The notes: generated from the sequence alone by a model not told the origin. Positions 11,591-33,589 are shown, counted from the first letter of the stretch. The stretch: DNA of 64,000 nucleotides from Halichondria panicea (GCF_963675165.1 NC_087382.1:4379963-4443962), one strand, 5' to 3'. Program-made: numbers and translations.

Positions 11591-12144
11591 ATTTTACAAA
11601 CAAGTGCAAAAAACATTTTGTGAAAAAATGGGGAAGAGTAGGGTTGGAAGAGCATGTGCACTGAAGTAACAAAAAGTTTGAAAACAAGATTGTGGGTTGG
11701 TATAGTCTTGCATGCTCCAACTAGTTGAGGGTGGGGCACGATCTTTAACAGTTGGGTCCAGCACTACTTCGAGTTTTGGGTGGGCAGGGCTCATCTGTAC
11801 AGTCTCAAATTTAATATTAATTTTACACCTATAGTGTTTCGGTGCTGTAACAGAAAGAAACGTTAATTTGAAAAAGCCTCATTCAAAGCGTCATTATGTA
11901 GAAACACATACAAGTTGATGGTCAAATAGGTGATCGAGCGTCTCAAATAAAGAAAGAGGTGTAACGAGAAGTAGTGCTGGACCCAACTATTAAAGATCGT
12001 GCCCCACCCTCAACTAGTTGGAGCATGCAAGACTATACCAACCCACAATCTTGTTTTCAAACTTTTTGTTACTTCAGTGCACATGCTCTTCCAACCCTAC
12101 TCTTCCCCATTTTTTCACAAAATGTTTTTTGCACTTGTTAAAAT
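11591..12144. mobile_element. Long inverted repeat (foldback) with about 180-bp arms
   Basis: The left arm is 11591-11770 and the right arm about 11968-12144, reverse complements of each other with very few differences (for example CTCAACTAGTTGG, CCACAATCTTGTTTTC, CAAAATGTTTTTTGCACTTG). The spacer is about 200 bp. High arm identity suggests a recent event. No coding content is seen, and target duplications were not resolved. Confidence 0.85.
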
Positions 12145-12258
12145 GTGGTTTGAGAGTGACGTAGTATGTGACATACTATTATACCCAAACGTGTATCCAA
12201 CTGACATAGTTGGATACTCCTCTTTATGAACTCGATCCTGCCTATAGTTATATATTTT

Positions 12259-12301
12259 TATGGTCACTAAATCCTATAGAGTATAGGATTTAGTGACCAT
12301 A
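12259..12301. repeat. Perfect 20-bp-arm hairpin
   Basis: TATGGTCACTAAATCCTATA, a 3-base loop, then its exact complement. It lies just before the dispersed repeat at 12327. An ACTAGGATTTAGTGATTATA-like word near 7655 and 49808 shares half of the arm. Confidence 0.85.
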
Positions 12302-12326
12302 TAAAGATTGAAAAAATGAGTAGTAA

Positions 12327-12430
12327 TGTCTCCAGGCGTAGCCGCACGAGAGATACAACAGTATGTGTGTGTCTGTTCCAACTGTAACTGCTCAACGGTT
12401 GCAATGCGACGAAAACTAAAAAGGATTTTT
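12327..12430. repeat. Dispersed CCAGGCGTAGCCGCACGAG repeat
   Basis: Contains the CTCCAGGCGTAGCCGCACGAG word also found at about 7722 and 49872. On the opposite strand, the wider segment (GCTCAACGGTTGCAATGCGAC..AAAACTA) matches 44950-45110. At least four copies in the window mark it as a dispersed element. Confidence 0.7.
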
Positions 12431-13368
12431 ATCGGAACGTGGGCGTTATGTAGCCCACAACAATTGTGAAATAGGGTATTCTCTCACGCATGTATTAAGA
12501 CCTGCCAAGGTACCAATCAAGCTACTGCAAGTACATGCCAGCATGAAGCCAGCTCTGTGGCAGGGCTAGATGGCTAAGCTATTAATTTAGCAGAGCTGTA
12601 CGCAGTTTCACCTGGCACACAACACATCAAGTTGTATCTCCGCTGATGAGAAAAGTTTGACTACAAAAAAAACTTCTGAGTCCTCTGCAAGAGAAGTTTG
12701 GAAGAAATCCAATTACTGACCTTAGCTTGACAATAAGGTGAAATGGATAGTTCCAACTATATAAGTGATTAAGCAGAACGGAACATTTAATGTATATAAG
12801 TTATGAATAGAGTGCATTCCAGAGTCGAAGTTCAAGAATAAAACTGGATGGCGCTTCCGTAAAATCCATAAATAAGTCAGTGTACATGTACACAGAGCTA
12901 TATATAGCTGTGGCACAGATAAATTAATTATTGTCTTTAATAGTCGTTTATAAATGTAGGTTTGTTGTAGCATTTTACTCTGCAGCTCTTTTCTCTGATC
13001 AATAGCACAGAACACAATGCCACTGCAACGTATATGTAACTACTGTAGGCCCTGATAAATATTATGCTCGGAATAATTTTAGCAGTGTCTAAAGAATAAT
13101 TGCATCAATGTCGAGTTTTGGTAAAGGTCATTTCTTTAAGTTTTGCATAATGCCGTCCTCATGACAAAAAATGTGAATATTCTAAGTCAGCAAGATAACA
13201 CTGAGAGTCATGATACATCTTGTGTCAGTTGTGTGCTGTGTTTTTTGTTTGCGTACTTATAATAAGTTAATTTTTGTTTTATGAGAATGATAATGGGGAA
13301 AATAATTAATCAGGGCCTATACTACACACAACACACATTGCAGATACACTTAATGCATGGTCACAGAA
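12431..13368. other. 5' flank of ankyrin gene 1
   Basis: From about 12620 onward this aligns with 52385-53336. Just before the start codon both copies have ACACACATTGCAG followed by ATACAC, which could be a splice acceptor of a 5'-UTR intron. No further coding sequence is recognised. Confidence 0.5.
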
Positions 13369-23144
<9,776 letters not shown>

Positions 23145-25053
23145 GAAAGTTTAGTATCATGCATCACAGCACAAATTTATATCTATACAGCTACATTCAA
23201 TTGCACCTACTATAGCTCTTTAACGAACCGTGTTTGTGTCACTGAACTTCAGAAGTCATGCCTTGCCACTTAGCAACAATACTATAATTATACTACTCTA
23301 CTTTAAATTATCATTTCATGCACCACCTTTCATCCTTCAAGATTAGTACCTTTCTGTTAACCGTTATACGTACTGGTATTTTAACGTTGTCAATTGTTAT
23401 TGTTCGATGTAGAATTTCGATCAATTTGCACTTAGTCTAGTTCTATAATTATAGCTTTAGCTAATTATGTTGTCCAATGTCATGAATGTTATAGCGATTA
23501 TGGAAATTCCTGTACATGTACATTTTATTTTTTATATACTTCTGCATAATGCAAGTCTTTGTACACGAGTAGCATAGTTAATTATAAGCTAATAGAATGT
23601 GTGCCCTATATAATAATTATACACAACTTACAAATTACTACAGCGTGTACAAAATAATAAAGATGAGGCTAATGTAAGTATCATTTCGATGTGCTTTCCT
23701 GCAGCTCGAGTGGTATTTCATTCCATTTATGTATTGCATATTGTGGGAAAAAGGAGTTCGCAAATGCATTTGTCTTACAAATTGGATTCAAATTGTAATG
23801 TTATCTGTGCTCTTTAAATTGAGAGGGCATGCATACTCTTCTTTTCAAAGCAAAGTTTCCATTGAATGTTCATGACCTGATAAAAGGTATGAGAGTTTCA
23901 GGTGCTGAACGTGGAAAGGAACGGTATATATAGGCCCACAGTATCTATAAGAGAGTCGTATACAGTCCAGAGTATATTGTGCACACTTAAAGGCTGTAGT
24001 TTATGAATACGGTATAGCATGTATAACACATTTATATATTTCGAGGATATAAAATTTCGCGGAGCGACCGTTACAAAGGTACTTGGTATTCATTTTGGTC
24101 CACTTTAAGCAGAGTGCATTCACTTTGCACAATCATGTTGGGAAGTGGCATGTATTTATGCCCCGGTCCCTTTGATTGAAAAAAAGTACAGTCATTAATT
24201 TTGTTGAATCAGTCTGGGCGAAGGCTGTAGAGTATATAAACTTTCTTGGAAAATCTGGCCCTAATTAATTGAGCTAAACGCACCTGATATCTATATAGAC
24301 CTTCCCTAGAGCTACATTTTTTCTCTTTCACCTTCCAAACTCAAGTTATGGTTACATCTCAAGGAGCATGCATGTGATGTGTGTTTTCCTGTTTGAGCAT
24401 GAACACTAGATAGATGCCACTGCATGTGTTATATAGTTTATAAATGACTCAGAGTGCATTCATTTGATGGATTCTTAATTGATATTTGCTGTGGGTCTGT
24501 TAGGGATGAAAATTAGCATTCAAACCTGCATGTGTGTATGTTAGCTCATTGTCATTACATGCCTCGGTGTGCGAATGTGCAAGTGAGGTATCAATTACGG
24601 TAGCTAGTATGTTCGTTTGTTTGGACAATAATTTCTTTTTGCACCATTCCTTGCATGCAAGTAACACAGTTAGAAATTATGGTATCAGTAGCTTCCTGAC
24701 ATTAAACACTTATACGCCGAGGCATCAACCAGTTCCATGGTGCTCACACGCTTTGTTTTCATATTCCCTTTGAGTTGTAATGCAAGCTGCTATATATAAT
24801 TATTGTAGGTCGTATCTGGAATCAAATATTAAGTACAACGGACATAATAATAACACAACCATACATATGCATTTAATTTTAAAAGTGTGTCTCTTATCAA
24901 GACTGTTACAGAACTATAGAATACCTTGCCTACAGGTACCTCAGCTATTTATAACACGGTTCATACTTCATTGCTATTTATAAAACACTGTTCATACTTT
25001 ATTGCTATTTATATAAAACACGGTTCATACTTCATTGTTGTTTATAGGGCCGA
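23145..25053. other. Convergent intergenic spacer, unit 1
   Basis: Aligns with 58811-60540 over most of its length. It contains the CTGCATAATGCAAGTC repeat (about 23545) also seen at 4065, 8737 and 59205. Short direct repeats of a TTCATACTT..TTGCTATTTATA unit occur at 24955-25045. No gene is recognised. It holds both genes' 3' UTRs by position. Confidence 0.6.
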
Positions 25054-28000
25054 CTATTGTGTGTGTAACAACGAGATAATGTTTGACTCTTGTTGGGGAG
25101 GGGCTGGTTTATTGTCTTCTGTGATGAGGGGGGCTAGTTCATCCACGTAGAATGGTCTCAACTGGTCGGGCCTCGCAGCTGATCTGATAATGGGAGGAGT
25201 AACGTAATGATCAGAGTCAGCTTCTTCTACAACTCCATTAGTGTAAGGTGGTGGGTCCACAATGTCTACTTGCTCAGTTTTATGTTCCTTATCATCATCG
25301 TCTTCAAATTCATTGGCTGCAAGCTGATGCATTACCATGGCGTTGTTAGGTTGTTCGTTCCTTTTGTCTGCAGTACTAGTTCTCAATTTCTTTGCGACTT
25401 CTTTTATCTTGAGCCATGTTTTGGTCTTCTTTAGTATGTAGTGGTGGAAATGGTAGCTGATTATTGTCACAAAAAGGAGGAAAGCTATAGACATTGAAAC
25501 AATGGTCAGTGTTTCTTGCTGTCGGTGTGTTTCAACAACATAAAAAGTGCCAATAGATAGAATACCGAGATTAAGCAGAAAAAATGTTTCATTAAGTTGC
25601 TTTTTATACACTCGGTTGTTCAATGCTATCAGTCCGAATGCAATACAGCCAGATGATAGCAGAGGGAGAGATGTGTCTGGAGCCATGGCAACTACTAGAT
25701 TATGAGCAATCAGAGCAAAGAGGAGCAGTCCCACCCAGTAGCGATGCTTGGGAGGGAATGCAGCATGGTATGCATCCTTAAAACCATTGTAGTATGTGTT
25801 CTTGGTCCATATCATAACCTTGGAACAGCGAGGAAACCATTGTCCAAAGAAGAGCAGTACAGTGAACAATACACCGGCAATGAGGATTATGATAGCAGCA
25901 ACAAACTGAGGGATGTGATCGTGAGTGAAATATTGCACATTGCCGTCGTACAGCCACACAGTCTCGGTGGATCCGTCAGAATATTTCAAAACTCTGTTTT
26001 GTAGTGCAGCAATGACAAACCGTAAGAGTTTGGAATAAGATAGCAGGATGAGTGTGCCTAGGGCAGCAACTGGGTTCCTGTTGGAGAGGAGCTTTGCAAA
26101 TGAGTCAAAGTACTTGCTCAAAACGATTATGAAGAATATTAGAAGAAGCAAGTAAGCGGGAAAGACAAGTTGAAGGAGCACGTTTACTTGAGAGTTCATT
26201 CCATCGTAAAAGCAAGTCTCGATTCCCAGGTCAAGATTCACCCATGATATAAAAATTGTTAAAAAGTTGTTAAAACTAGGAAAGAAAATTGCTCTATTAG
26301 CAACTACTATGTTGGCGTAAAGTATGAGGCCATGAATATTTCCAGTTGCTATAGTAATGTTGAGCATGAGAATTAAAGTAACTAGCAATATGCCTGCCAG
26401 TGCTATTGGTATTAGTAGAAGAAGATAAAGATTAGAGCATTCTTTACAGTTGGACGTACCCAAAGCAAGACTGAGTCCTGGTTCACATTCTCCACACAAG
26501 ACACCACTTCGATTGTAGGCACATTGTTTGTCAGGGTTGCTTAGATTGATGTTGACTGGTTTTTCTACACAATAGTCAAATACACAGTTACTAACAACAT
26601 ACCCTGTTTTGTTGGTGGTATTTATGACTTCTATCCATATGTTGTTATTACTTTCTAGCTGTATGGTCCCAATTTCCTCAGAACAGCTTGTTATCTGATA
26701 ATCTTGTTGCAAAACTGGATCACAGTCACACTTGCACACAATATCGGACAGAATTGGTTTGAGCCCAATAGGGCATGTGCAGGGTAGAAAAGAAATACTA
26801 ATAAGTTGTCTTGAAATTCCCAAATTGATGCATGGACCTTCAGCATAGAGTTCCACTTGAGCAGAGCTGTCTTGTGAGAATACATTGTACTTTAATTCTG
26901 TGCACTGATTGCCAACTACTTGTTCAGCCTGTCCTTCTTTGAGACGAACAACACCACTACTAGTGATAACAGAATTGTGAATTGTAGCATTCACTGGATT
27001 TCCAACTTGGTCAATAGCCATAACACTGATTTTAAATGTGTGTCCTTTTCTTGTAAAAACAATGTCGCTTTGTGAATAGTTACATAAAATTACTTGCACA
27101 GGCCTAGAAGAGATTGATAATTCGGTGGAGAATTTTATAGTGTTATTTATGTAGTCTAATCCATTTGAAGAAAAGTAGTATTCAGCACTTTGACTTGCTG
27201 TACACCTGTCCAACAGACCTCCATAGATGTCTGCTCCTGATTGAGTAGCTTTGTTGTTAGTCATGAACGTGTTGAAATAGTTTGCGAATCCGTAGCCATA
27301 GTTATACAATTTAATTGTTTGAAAAAAGCATTCAGCAAAAATGGTTTGAGTAGCACCAGTTTCTATAACTCCTCCTCTGCAGGCACCACTCTCTGTGTCA
27401 TCCGCCACAAATATTCCCCCTCCGTACTGAGCCAAGTTGTTGTTAAACATTAACGTGACAAATATATTCTGAGCCTCATATTCATTGTCTTTCTTATATA
27501 TGTACAGGCTCGAACTTTGCTGTAGAAACACTCCACCTCCTTTAGCAATTGCGATGTTTGAGTCGATGTTAACGTGTGAACGAGTTAGTTTTATAGTTGT
27601 AGCTACTGCATATATACCTCCACCATTCTCAGCAATGTTTTTGACAATTTCACTTTGTGTATTTGTACCTAAACGAATTGGTAACGCAGATTGAAACTCG
27701 ACTCTGCTTGAATGAGCATAAATGCCTCCACCATTCAGTGCTGTGTTGTGATAGATTTTTATTGGCTTCTTTACAAAGAGTGTACTCTCTCTCAAAAATA
27801 TTCCTCCTCCGTAGGTAGCCATGTTGTTTTTTAGTGTACTGTTGGAGATGAACACAGTACTGCCTAGGTTACCATGAATCGCTCCACCATTCCCTTCAGC
27901 ACTGTTGTTTGTCAGTGTGCTGTTAGAGAGAGACACACTGCTTGAGTGAACACCAATTGCTCCACCACTCCCGTCCGCTCTATTGTTTGTCAGTGTGCTG

Positions 28001-28959
28001 TCGAAGATGGACACACTGCCTGAGGTAACATCAATCGCTCCACCGTAGTCAGCTCTGTTGTTTGTCAGTATGCTGTCAGAGATGGACACATTGCCTGAGT
28101 AGACACCAATCGCTCCACCACTCCTGTCAGCACTGCTGTTTGTCAGTGTGCTGTCGGAGATAGACACACTGCCTGAGTCAACATAAATCGCTCCACCATA
28201 CTGAAAAGCTTCACTATTTGTGAAGTTACACCAGGTGATCACTACAGTACCAGATACCAATTCTACTGCTCCTCCAGTCACAGCACTGTTGTAGTTGAAC
28301 TCTGTGTTGCTAATCAGTGTGCTATTTGATTGAATGTAAACTGCACCTCCATCATTTCTAGTGAAGTTGCTATTTGTTATGTACACATCATCAGCCTCAA
28401 TGTGCAGTGCCCGACCAGTGTTGTTCACAAAGAAAGTGCTCTCAATTGTTACAGTTTGAGTATTTATGTGGTTTCCCAAGACAGTTTGATTGAGGAAGAC
28501 AAAAAAGTTCGTAAAGTAGCAGTCGTTGATATAGACATCGTGGGCACTGTCAATGGTCAAACCTTGATGTGATTTTCGTGTTCCAACATTCACTCCAATG
28601 AAACCCAAGTGTTTAATACTCAATTTGGTAATACTAACAAAACGTAACGTAGCATTGCTATCGAATCTGACTACAGTTATACTTTTGTTCCGGCTGGTAA
28701 AGTGCACGTGTGAAAAGTTGCGAATCAATAACTGCTCAGTTAACACATGATCTCCAGGTAGAAAGCTCAAGGTGAGATTGACTCCACCAGATAACAGGTC
28801 TGTTTGAACAAGCTGCTCGAGAGTGAAACAAGTTCCATTTCGATATCCATGACACAAGTCGGTTGAATCCACCGGCACAATGTGATAGTGCTCACTCCTG
28901 GTAACAGTAGCTAGGGTCAGTAGTAGTACTAACCAGGTGAGAAAATCTCTAGACAGCAT
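25054..28959 (-). CDS. Secreted beta-helix repeat protein with multi-pass membrane C-terminus, unit 1
   Basis: A single open exon. The frame opens at 29004, but the Met at 28959 (MLSRDFLTW) starts directly at a good signal peptide (WLVLLLTLATVTRS). The extracellular part has a parallel beta-helix array with GGAI.V.SG.VSISDS.LTNN rungs (five regular 23-25-residue units near residues 265-385 of the long frame) and looser GGGI rungs after. A cysteine-rich region follows (CPIG.., NRSGVLCGEC.PGLSL). Roughly nine to ten hydrophobic helices span residues about 855-1188. The cytosolic tail is acidic and contains PPPY (about residue 1251), a WW-domain-binding motif. The architecture is that of the animal 'pmp-like' right-handed beta-helix families; no function is established. 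It is convergent with the ankyrin gene, and both are duplicated as a pair. Confidence 0.85.
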   Translation of the reverse strand: MLSRDFLTWLVLLLTLATVTRSEHYHIVPVDSTDLCHGYRNGTCFTLEQLVQTDLLSGGVNLTLSFLPGDHVLTEQLLIRNFSHVHFTSRNKSITVVRFDSNATLRFVSITKLSIKHLGFIGVNVGTRKSHQGLTIDSAHDVYINDCYFTNFFVFLNQTVLGNHINTQTVTIESTFFVNNTGRALHIEADDVYITNSNFTRNDGGAVYIQSNSTLISNTEFNYNSAVTGGAVELVSGTVVITWCNFTNSEAFQYGGAIYVDSGSVSISDSTLTNSSADRSGGAIGVYSGNVSISDSILTNNRADYGGAIDVTSGSVSIFDSTLTNNRADGSGGAIGVHSSSVSLSNSTLTNNSAEGNGGAIHGNLGSTVFISNSTLKNNMATYGGGIFLRESTLFVKKPIKIYHNTALNGGGIYAHSSRVEFQSALPIRLGTNTQSEIVKNIAENGGGIYAVATTIKLTRSHVNIDSNIAIAKGGGVFLQQSSSLYIYKKDNEYEAQNIFVTLMFNNNLAQYGGGIFVADDTESGACRGGVIETGATQTIFAECFFQTIKLYNYGYGFANYFNTFMTNNKATQSGADIYGGLLDRCTASQSAEYYFSSNGLDYINNTIKFSTELSISSRPVQVILCNYSQSDIVFTRKGHTFKISVMAIDQVGNPVNATIHNSVITSSGVVRLKEGQAEQVVGNQCTELKYNVFSQDSSAQVELYAEGPCINLGISRQLISISFLPCTCPIGLKPILSDIVCKCDCDPVLQQDYQITSCSEEIGTIQLESNNNIWIEVINTTNKTGYVVSNCVFDYCVEKPVNINLSNPDKQCAYNRSGVLCGECEPGLSLALGTSNCKECSNLYLLLLIPIALAGILLVTLILMLNITIATGNIHGLILYANIVVANRAIFFPSFNNFLTIFISWVNLDLGIETCFYDGMNSQVNVLLQLVFPAYLLLLIFFIIVLSKYFDSFAKLLSNRNPVAALGTLILLSYSKLLRFVIAALQNRVLKYSDGSTETVWLYDGNVQYFTHDHIPQFVAAIIILIAGVLFTVLLFFGQWFPRCSKVMIWTKNTYYNGFKDAYHAAFPPKHRYWVGLLLFALIAHNLVVAMAPDTSLPLLSSGCIAFGLIALNNRVYKKQLNETFFLLNLGILSIGTFYVVETHRQQETLTIVSMSIAFLLFVTIISYHFHHYILKKTKTWLKIKEVAKKLRTSTADKRNEQPNNAMVMHQLAANEFEDDDDKEHKTEQVDIVDPPPYTNGVVEEADSDHYVTPPIIRSAARPDQLRPFYVDELAPLITEDNKPAPPQQESNIISLLHTQ

Positions 28960-29004
28960 CTCTCTGAAGTGAATGTGATGATGATTAATATAATTATGCA
29001 ACAA

Positions 29005-31960
29005 ATTATAAATTTCAACTCACTGTTGTAATTGATGCTGCACTCTTTTCTGTTTAACTAATTTTGCTAGTCAACGAGCGCTTTAAATGTTGTGTCTTAG
29101 TGATTGCCATGCATGCATGCATATCCCCTCCATTAGGGGAAATTAATTGTTAATTGCATAAAAGGCATTAGTTCAACCACATAATGGCATGGCCATCCGC
29201 TGTTATTGTGTTGTCTGGCCTATTGGGTATTTCCAAGAATTCATTAGGAAGAGTACGCAACTCCAATATAGACTGTACACAAAAAGCATTCCTCCAGTCT
29301 TACGTCACAGATACTGGCTGTTGTAACGCAACTAGCAGGAAAGGCAATTAGTAACTATGTTATTCATAGCCTCCTTCACAAAGCCTAAGGAATCGAGGCT
29401 ATATTATTCATTGCCTTTCCTGTAAATGAATAATAAATGAATAACATTAGTGATAATTATCAAACATCACTATGTTTATTCATTGCAAATTAGTTTATAC
29501 AACAGCATGTGGTTGTGACGCAGGTTGGTTTTAAATGGAGTTGCGTACTCTTCCTAATGAACTCTTGGTATTTCCCATGTGTTTGTACTTTCCCCAGGAT
29601 AAGGGTGCAGCCAAAAACATCCTGTTGGAAGCTAGCCCTAACATGTAAAGCATGAAGCCCTACATTGTGAGATGTGGTTGGTATACATTTCATCCAGAGT
29701 ACGTTTTGGTATTAACTTCAGTAAAGTAATGGCCTCCTAAACAGCTGGATGTTTTCGGCCCAAGAGAATCTAGTCCATGATACCTTATCAGTCGACTTTA
29801 TCTTAATTGTCCTTGATCGTGCTTTATCTGCTTTAACATTAAAATACGATGATGCATCTCATAAAACATAATTATGTGTTTTTGCTGTGAGGATTCCTGC
29901 ATCGATACCATGCTTCAGGTGTGTGTTGTGTTCCATGATGGCTTCATGTACCACATGGCCATTGCTGTAAATTAAATATACTCCCATCTGTTACTTTTGC
30001 AACAAAACCACAGCCGTTTAGTCGCCAAATACACACACACATCGCAGCACACTGCACGCTCTTTATGTGTATATGTGATTAAGAGATTAGGGGTAGGCCT
30101 TGCCTAATAATATTATACTCATTTGCCTATTAAGCTATTTTTTAATGCTCGCATTAGTCTTCATAATTATGTTGCGACATTTCAGAAGCTTCAATATAAT
30201 CTTCTAACAAACTATTATTGATGCATGTCATTGACCTGAGTTTGGGGATTGTATACCGGAGTAAATAATTAAGTATGAGAGAATTCTTCAGCACAGACTA
30301 AAAATGTGTTTATAATTATTCCGTCTATTATTATATTATGGTATTACTCATGCTATTCAGGTTAAGTGCTTCTATTATTCCAACATTTGCCTATTATAGG
30401 CTGGCCGATTATATATTAGTCTCATTATCATTTATTTGGGCAAGGCCTCTAGTTAGGGGTGAACTCAGTGCTGTGAATCTTGTGTGCATGTGTTGATCAA
30501 GGGTCACTCCAACAAAGAATTTATTTCCCGTCTTGAATTCTCAGAATGTTGTCTAGGGCAAGCTCTTTATTATACCGTTAACTGTGAAAGGAGGGAAATT
30601 TGTTCATAGCAGCCAATCTTGCATGGGGAGACCAGTGCTGCCTGTAATAATAAGGAAGTGGAGATATGTGTATACGTATGCTATAGGGAAATTTTGAAGC
30701 TTAATAATGTGGCTAGATTAACCTCAATTAATAGACAGTGCAATGAGTCACTGACCAAGCAAGCATTCATTTGTGGTGCATGTGTACATACTTGGCTCCT
30801 ACACAATTTGATGTGTGTTTACTTCCTTTACCCAAATTGATTGTGGTGACCACTTCTGTTAGCTAGACAAAGCAATTCAGTAGTTACTTTCTCTTGAGGG
30901 GAAAAATGCATGGGAGAATGATCCCCAAAATTATTTCCGTGAACATGTTACTCTTCACGGAGTGGGGGGTGTGTTCTACGTAAATACATTACTTTAACTC
31001 AATAGATAGCCTAGATGTTAATCGCCCTGTTCTATAGAAAACCTGTTTTTAGGTATAATTATATCGTATGCAACCAGTCGCTCGATCACACGTACTATTG
31101 ACGACTATAATTATTGTTAGTATACTCGATCCTTATATCACGGCCAACTGAAGAGCGCTGAGGACAAAGGTTAGGCAATCGTACTCTGATGTCTGTTCCA
31201 CTCAGAGGAGGCAGAAAAAGACAACACAAAGATTGACCATCAGGCATGAGAGGGAAGCGGCAACTCACAGGACATGCATGCAGCGTTGCAAACCTCACTG
31301 TTGGAACATAAAGAGAGTGGGAAATTGGTGTGTGTGCTTCGTATTTTACCTCTCTCCTATTCTATCATAATCATTACCCATTCTCTCATTCTATATACCC
31401 TCATCATAATTATAATGCGCCTCATCACTTATGACACTCCTCCCCACACCCACCACCACCCACTCCCTTCATTTTCTACCCCACAGCCTCTACAGTAAAG
31501 TTAGAGAATAGCCTGAGGCGGAAAGACAGCGTTCAGGCGGGGGAGAGTTCTTGAGATGGTCCTGCTACTGCTGCCACGCCCACTAAGCTGCACCCACAGT
31601 ATATCCCTGCAGTCCATACCACAATCTGACGGTATGAGTGATTATTGGGGGAAATCAGTCAGCGGGGGCTTATTGCTGTGTAAATACAGGCGCATGCACT
31701 TAATAACACACCAGTATACGGTATATATATACATGGGACACAATCACAGCACAACCATTCTATATCTCTACTATATAAGTATACATGTATTAATAACACA
31801 AAATACAACACAATCATACAAGAAGTTGTGCATGTATATAGCCATAGAATGCAGACCTTATATAACTATACAGTTCAGACTTTATTATTGTATCACTATG
31901 CCATGGGGCCGATTTCTGTGTCGGTGTAATAACATGCACATGCAGCAACACATGCAGCAG
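29005..31960. other. Intergenic region upstream of the beta-helix gene
   Basis: AT-rich and without a supported gene; the frames present are short and match nothing recognised. It holds the inverted-repeat structure at 29226-29575. A CATGCATGCATGCAT run is at about 29107. Confidence 0.5.
29226..29575. mobile_element. Nested inverted-repeat element
   Basis: The outer arms, 29226-29264 and 29537-29575, share TTCATTAGGAAGAGTACGC and its complement, with a few mismatches toward the tips. The inner arms, 29334-29371 and 29397-29423, share CAGGAAAGGCAAT and its complement. The interior is AT-rich (AATGAATAATAAATGAATAAC). No coding sequence is seen. Probably a MITE-like foldback; target duplications are not clear. 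Confidence 0.65.
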
Positions 31961-31967
31961 GATGACG

Positions 31968-32095
31968 TTTGACTTTCGGAGGGGGAGGGATAGTCTCTGG
32001 TCCAGTCTGTAGTCTGTAGTGAGGGGGTGAGGGCATATAGGACAGTCTCAGCTGGTCCGGCCTCGTGGCTGGTCTGATGATGGGAGGAGTTTATA
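31968..32095 (-). pseudogene. Fossil of a beta-helix/TM protein cytoplasmic tail
   Basis: Minus-strand translation gives TPPIIRPATRPDQLRLSY, against TPPIIRSAARPDQLRPFY in the tail of the gene at 25054-28959. Downstream DNA (GACGTTTGACTTTCGGAGGG) parallels the end of that gene. The membrane domain and beta-helix are absent. It is a short leftover of another paralogue, either a transposed 3' end or the remains of a deleted gene. Confidence 0.75.
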
Positions 32096-32189
32096 TGTCA
32101 GTTGGGTACACAAGATATGTGTATAGTCATCAGCATAATTAATTTTATCAACCTCGTTTTCATCACCTGCTGATAAATTTCACTGATTA

Positions 32190-32275
32190 CAGTGATTACA
32201 TACATTACAGTGATTACACCCATTACGATGATTACACCCATTACGGTGATTACACACATTACGGTGATTACACGA
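32190..32275 (-). repeat. ATTACGGTGATTACA minisatellite, minus orientation
   Basis: About five units of GTGATTACACCCATTAC-like sequence. They are on the opposite strand to the blocks at 32345-32463 and 33590-34165. Confidence 0.9.
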
Positions 32276-32344
32276 TCCATGACATCATTACAATGACATC
32301 ACTGCTTTCTCCTAGTACTTTCACTTTCTAGATACACTTTACTT

Positions 32345-32463
32345 TTTGTAATGTATGTAATCACCGTAATGTATGCAATGGGTGTAATCACCGTAATCAC
32401 CGTAATGTATGTAATCACCGTAATGGGTGTAATCACCGTAATGGGTGTAATCATCGTAATGAG
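32345..32463 (+). repeat. GTAATCACCGTAATG minisatellite, plus orientation
   Basis: About seven units of TGTAATCACCGTAATG(G/T), separated from the inverted block at 32190-32275 by about 70 bp of unique sequence. Confidence 0.9.
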
Positions 32464-32465
32464 TA

Positions 32466-33581
32466 TGGGGTGCCAAATGTTTCAAAATTAAAAAAATTGC
32501 CGTATTTATATATCTATGTGTGTATTTATAAATCCACGTCTGTATTTATAAATCCATGCCAAGATTTATATATATCTATGCTCAGATTTATAAATCCACG
32601 TCTGTATTTATAAATCCATGTCCATATATATATATCTATAATTATTTAGATTTATAAATCCATGTCTGTATTTATAAATCCATGCCAAAATTTATATATC
32701 TATGCTCAGATTTATAAATCCATTCTCCAGCTGATTTATAAATCCATTCTCCAGATTTATATATCCATGCTCTGATTTATATATCCATGTCCAGATTTAT
32801 AAATCCACACCCAGATTTATTTATCCATGTCTAGATTTATCCACACCCAGATTTATATATCCATGTCCAGATTTATAAATCCACACCCAGATTTATATAT
32901 CCATGTCCAGATTTATAAATCCACACCCAGATTTATTTATCCATGTCTAGATTTATAAATCCACGCCCAGATTTATATTATAATGCCAGTCATGTGATAC
33001 TCACGTGATTAATAGCTAGTGCAAAGGTAGCCTCGAATCCAGGCCGATTTTAATAAATCTAGACATGGATAAATAAATCTGGGTGTGGATATATAAATAT
33101 GGACATGGATTTATAAATCTGGACATGGATATATAAATCTGGACATGGATATATAAATCAGAGCATGGATATATAAATCTGAGCATTGATATATAAATCT
33201 GGAGAATGGATTTATAAATCTGAGCATAGATATATAAATCTTGGCATGGATTTATAAATACAGACATGGATTTATAAATCTGAGTATAGATATAATTTAT
33301 ATGGACATGGATTTATAAATACAGACGTGGATTTATAAATCTGAGCATAGATATATAAATCTTGGCATGGATTTATAAATCTGAGCATAGATAAAATATA
33401 TATAGGCATAGATATATAAATCTTGGCATGGATTTATAAATACAGACGTGGATTTATAAATCTGAGCATAGATATATAAATCTTGGCATGGATTTATAAA
33501 TACAGACGTGGATTTATAAATACACACACAGATATATAAATACGGGCAATTTTTTTAATTTTGACACATTTGGCACCCCAT
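32466..33581. repeat. Large palindrome built of ATTTATAAATCC satellite arms
   Basis: The left arm (32466-32980) begins TGGGGTGCCAAATGTTTC, then AAAAAAATTGCCGTATTTATA, then many irregular 15-25-bp units based on TTTATAAATCCATG. The right arm (33030-33581) is the reverse complement, ending with ..GGGCAATTTTTTTAATTTTG..CATTTGGCACCCCA. The centre, near 33000, is short unique sequence with GCCTCGAATCCAGGCC. Frames through it are satellite artefacts. Arms of about 500 bp could extrude as a cruciform. Confidence 0.85.
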
Positions 33582-33589
33582 ATAGTATG

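Noticed and set aside
13357..13368. Upstream ATG of ankyrin gene 1
   Set aside because: The paralogue has ATA at this point and a 2-base length difference; MADD is the shared start.
33016..33527. Minus-strand frames rich in IYISM/INPC repeats
   Set aside because: Translation of the TTTATAAATC satellite palindrome.
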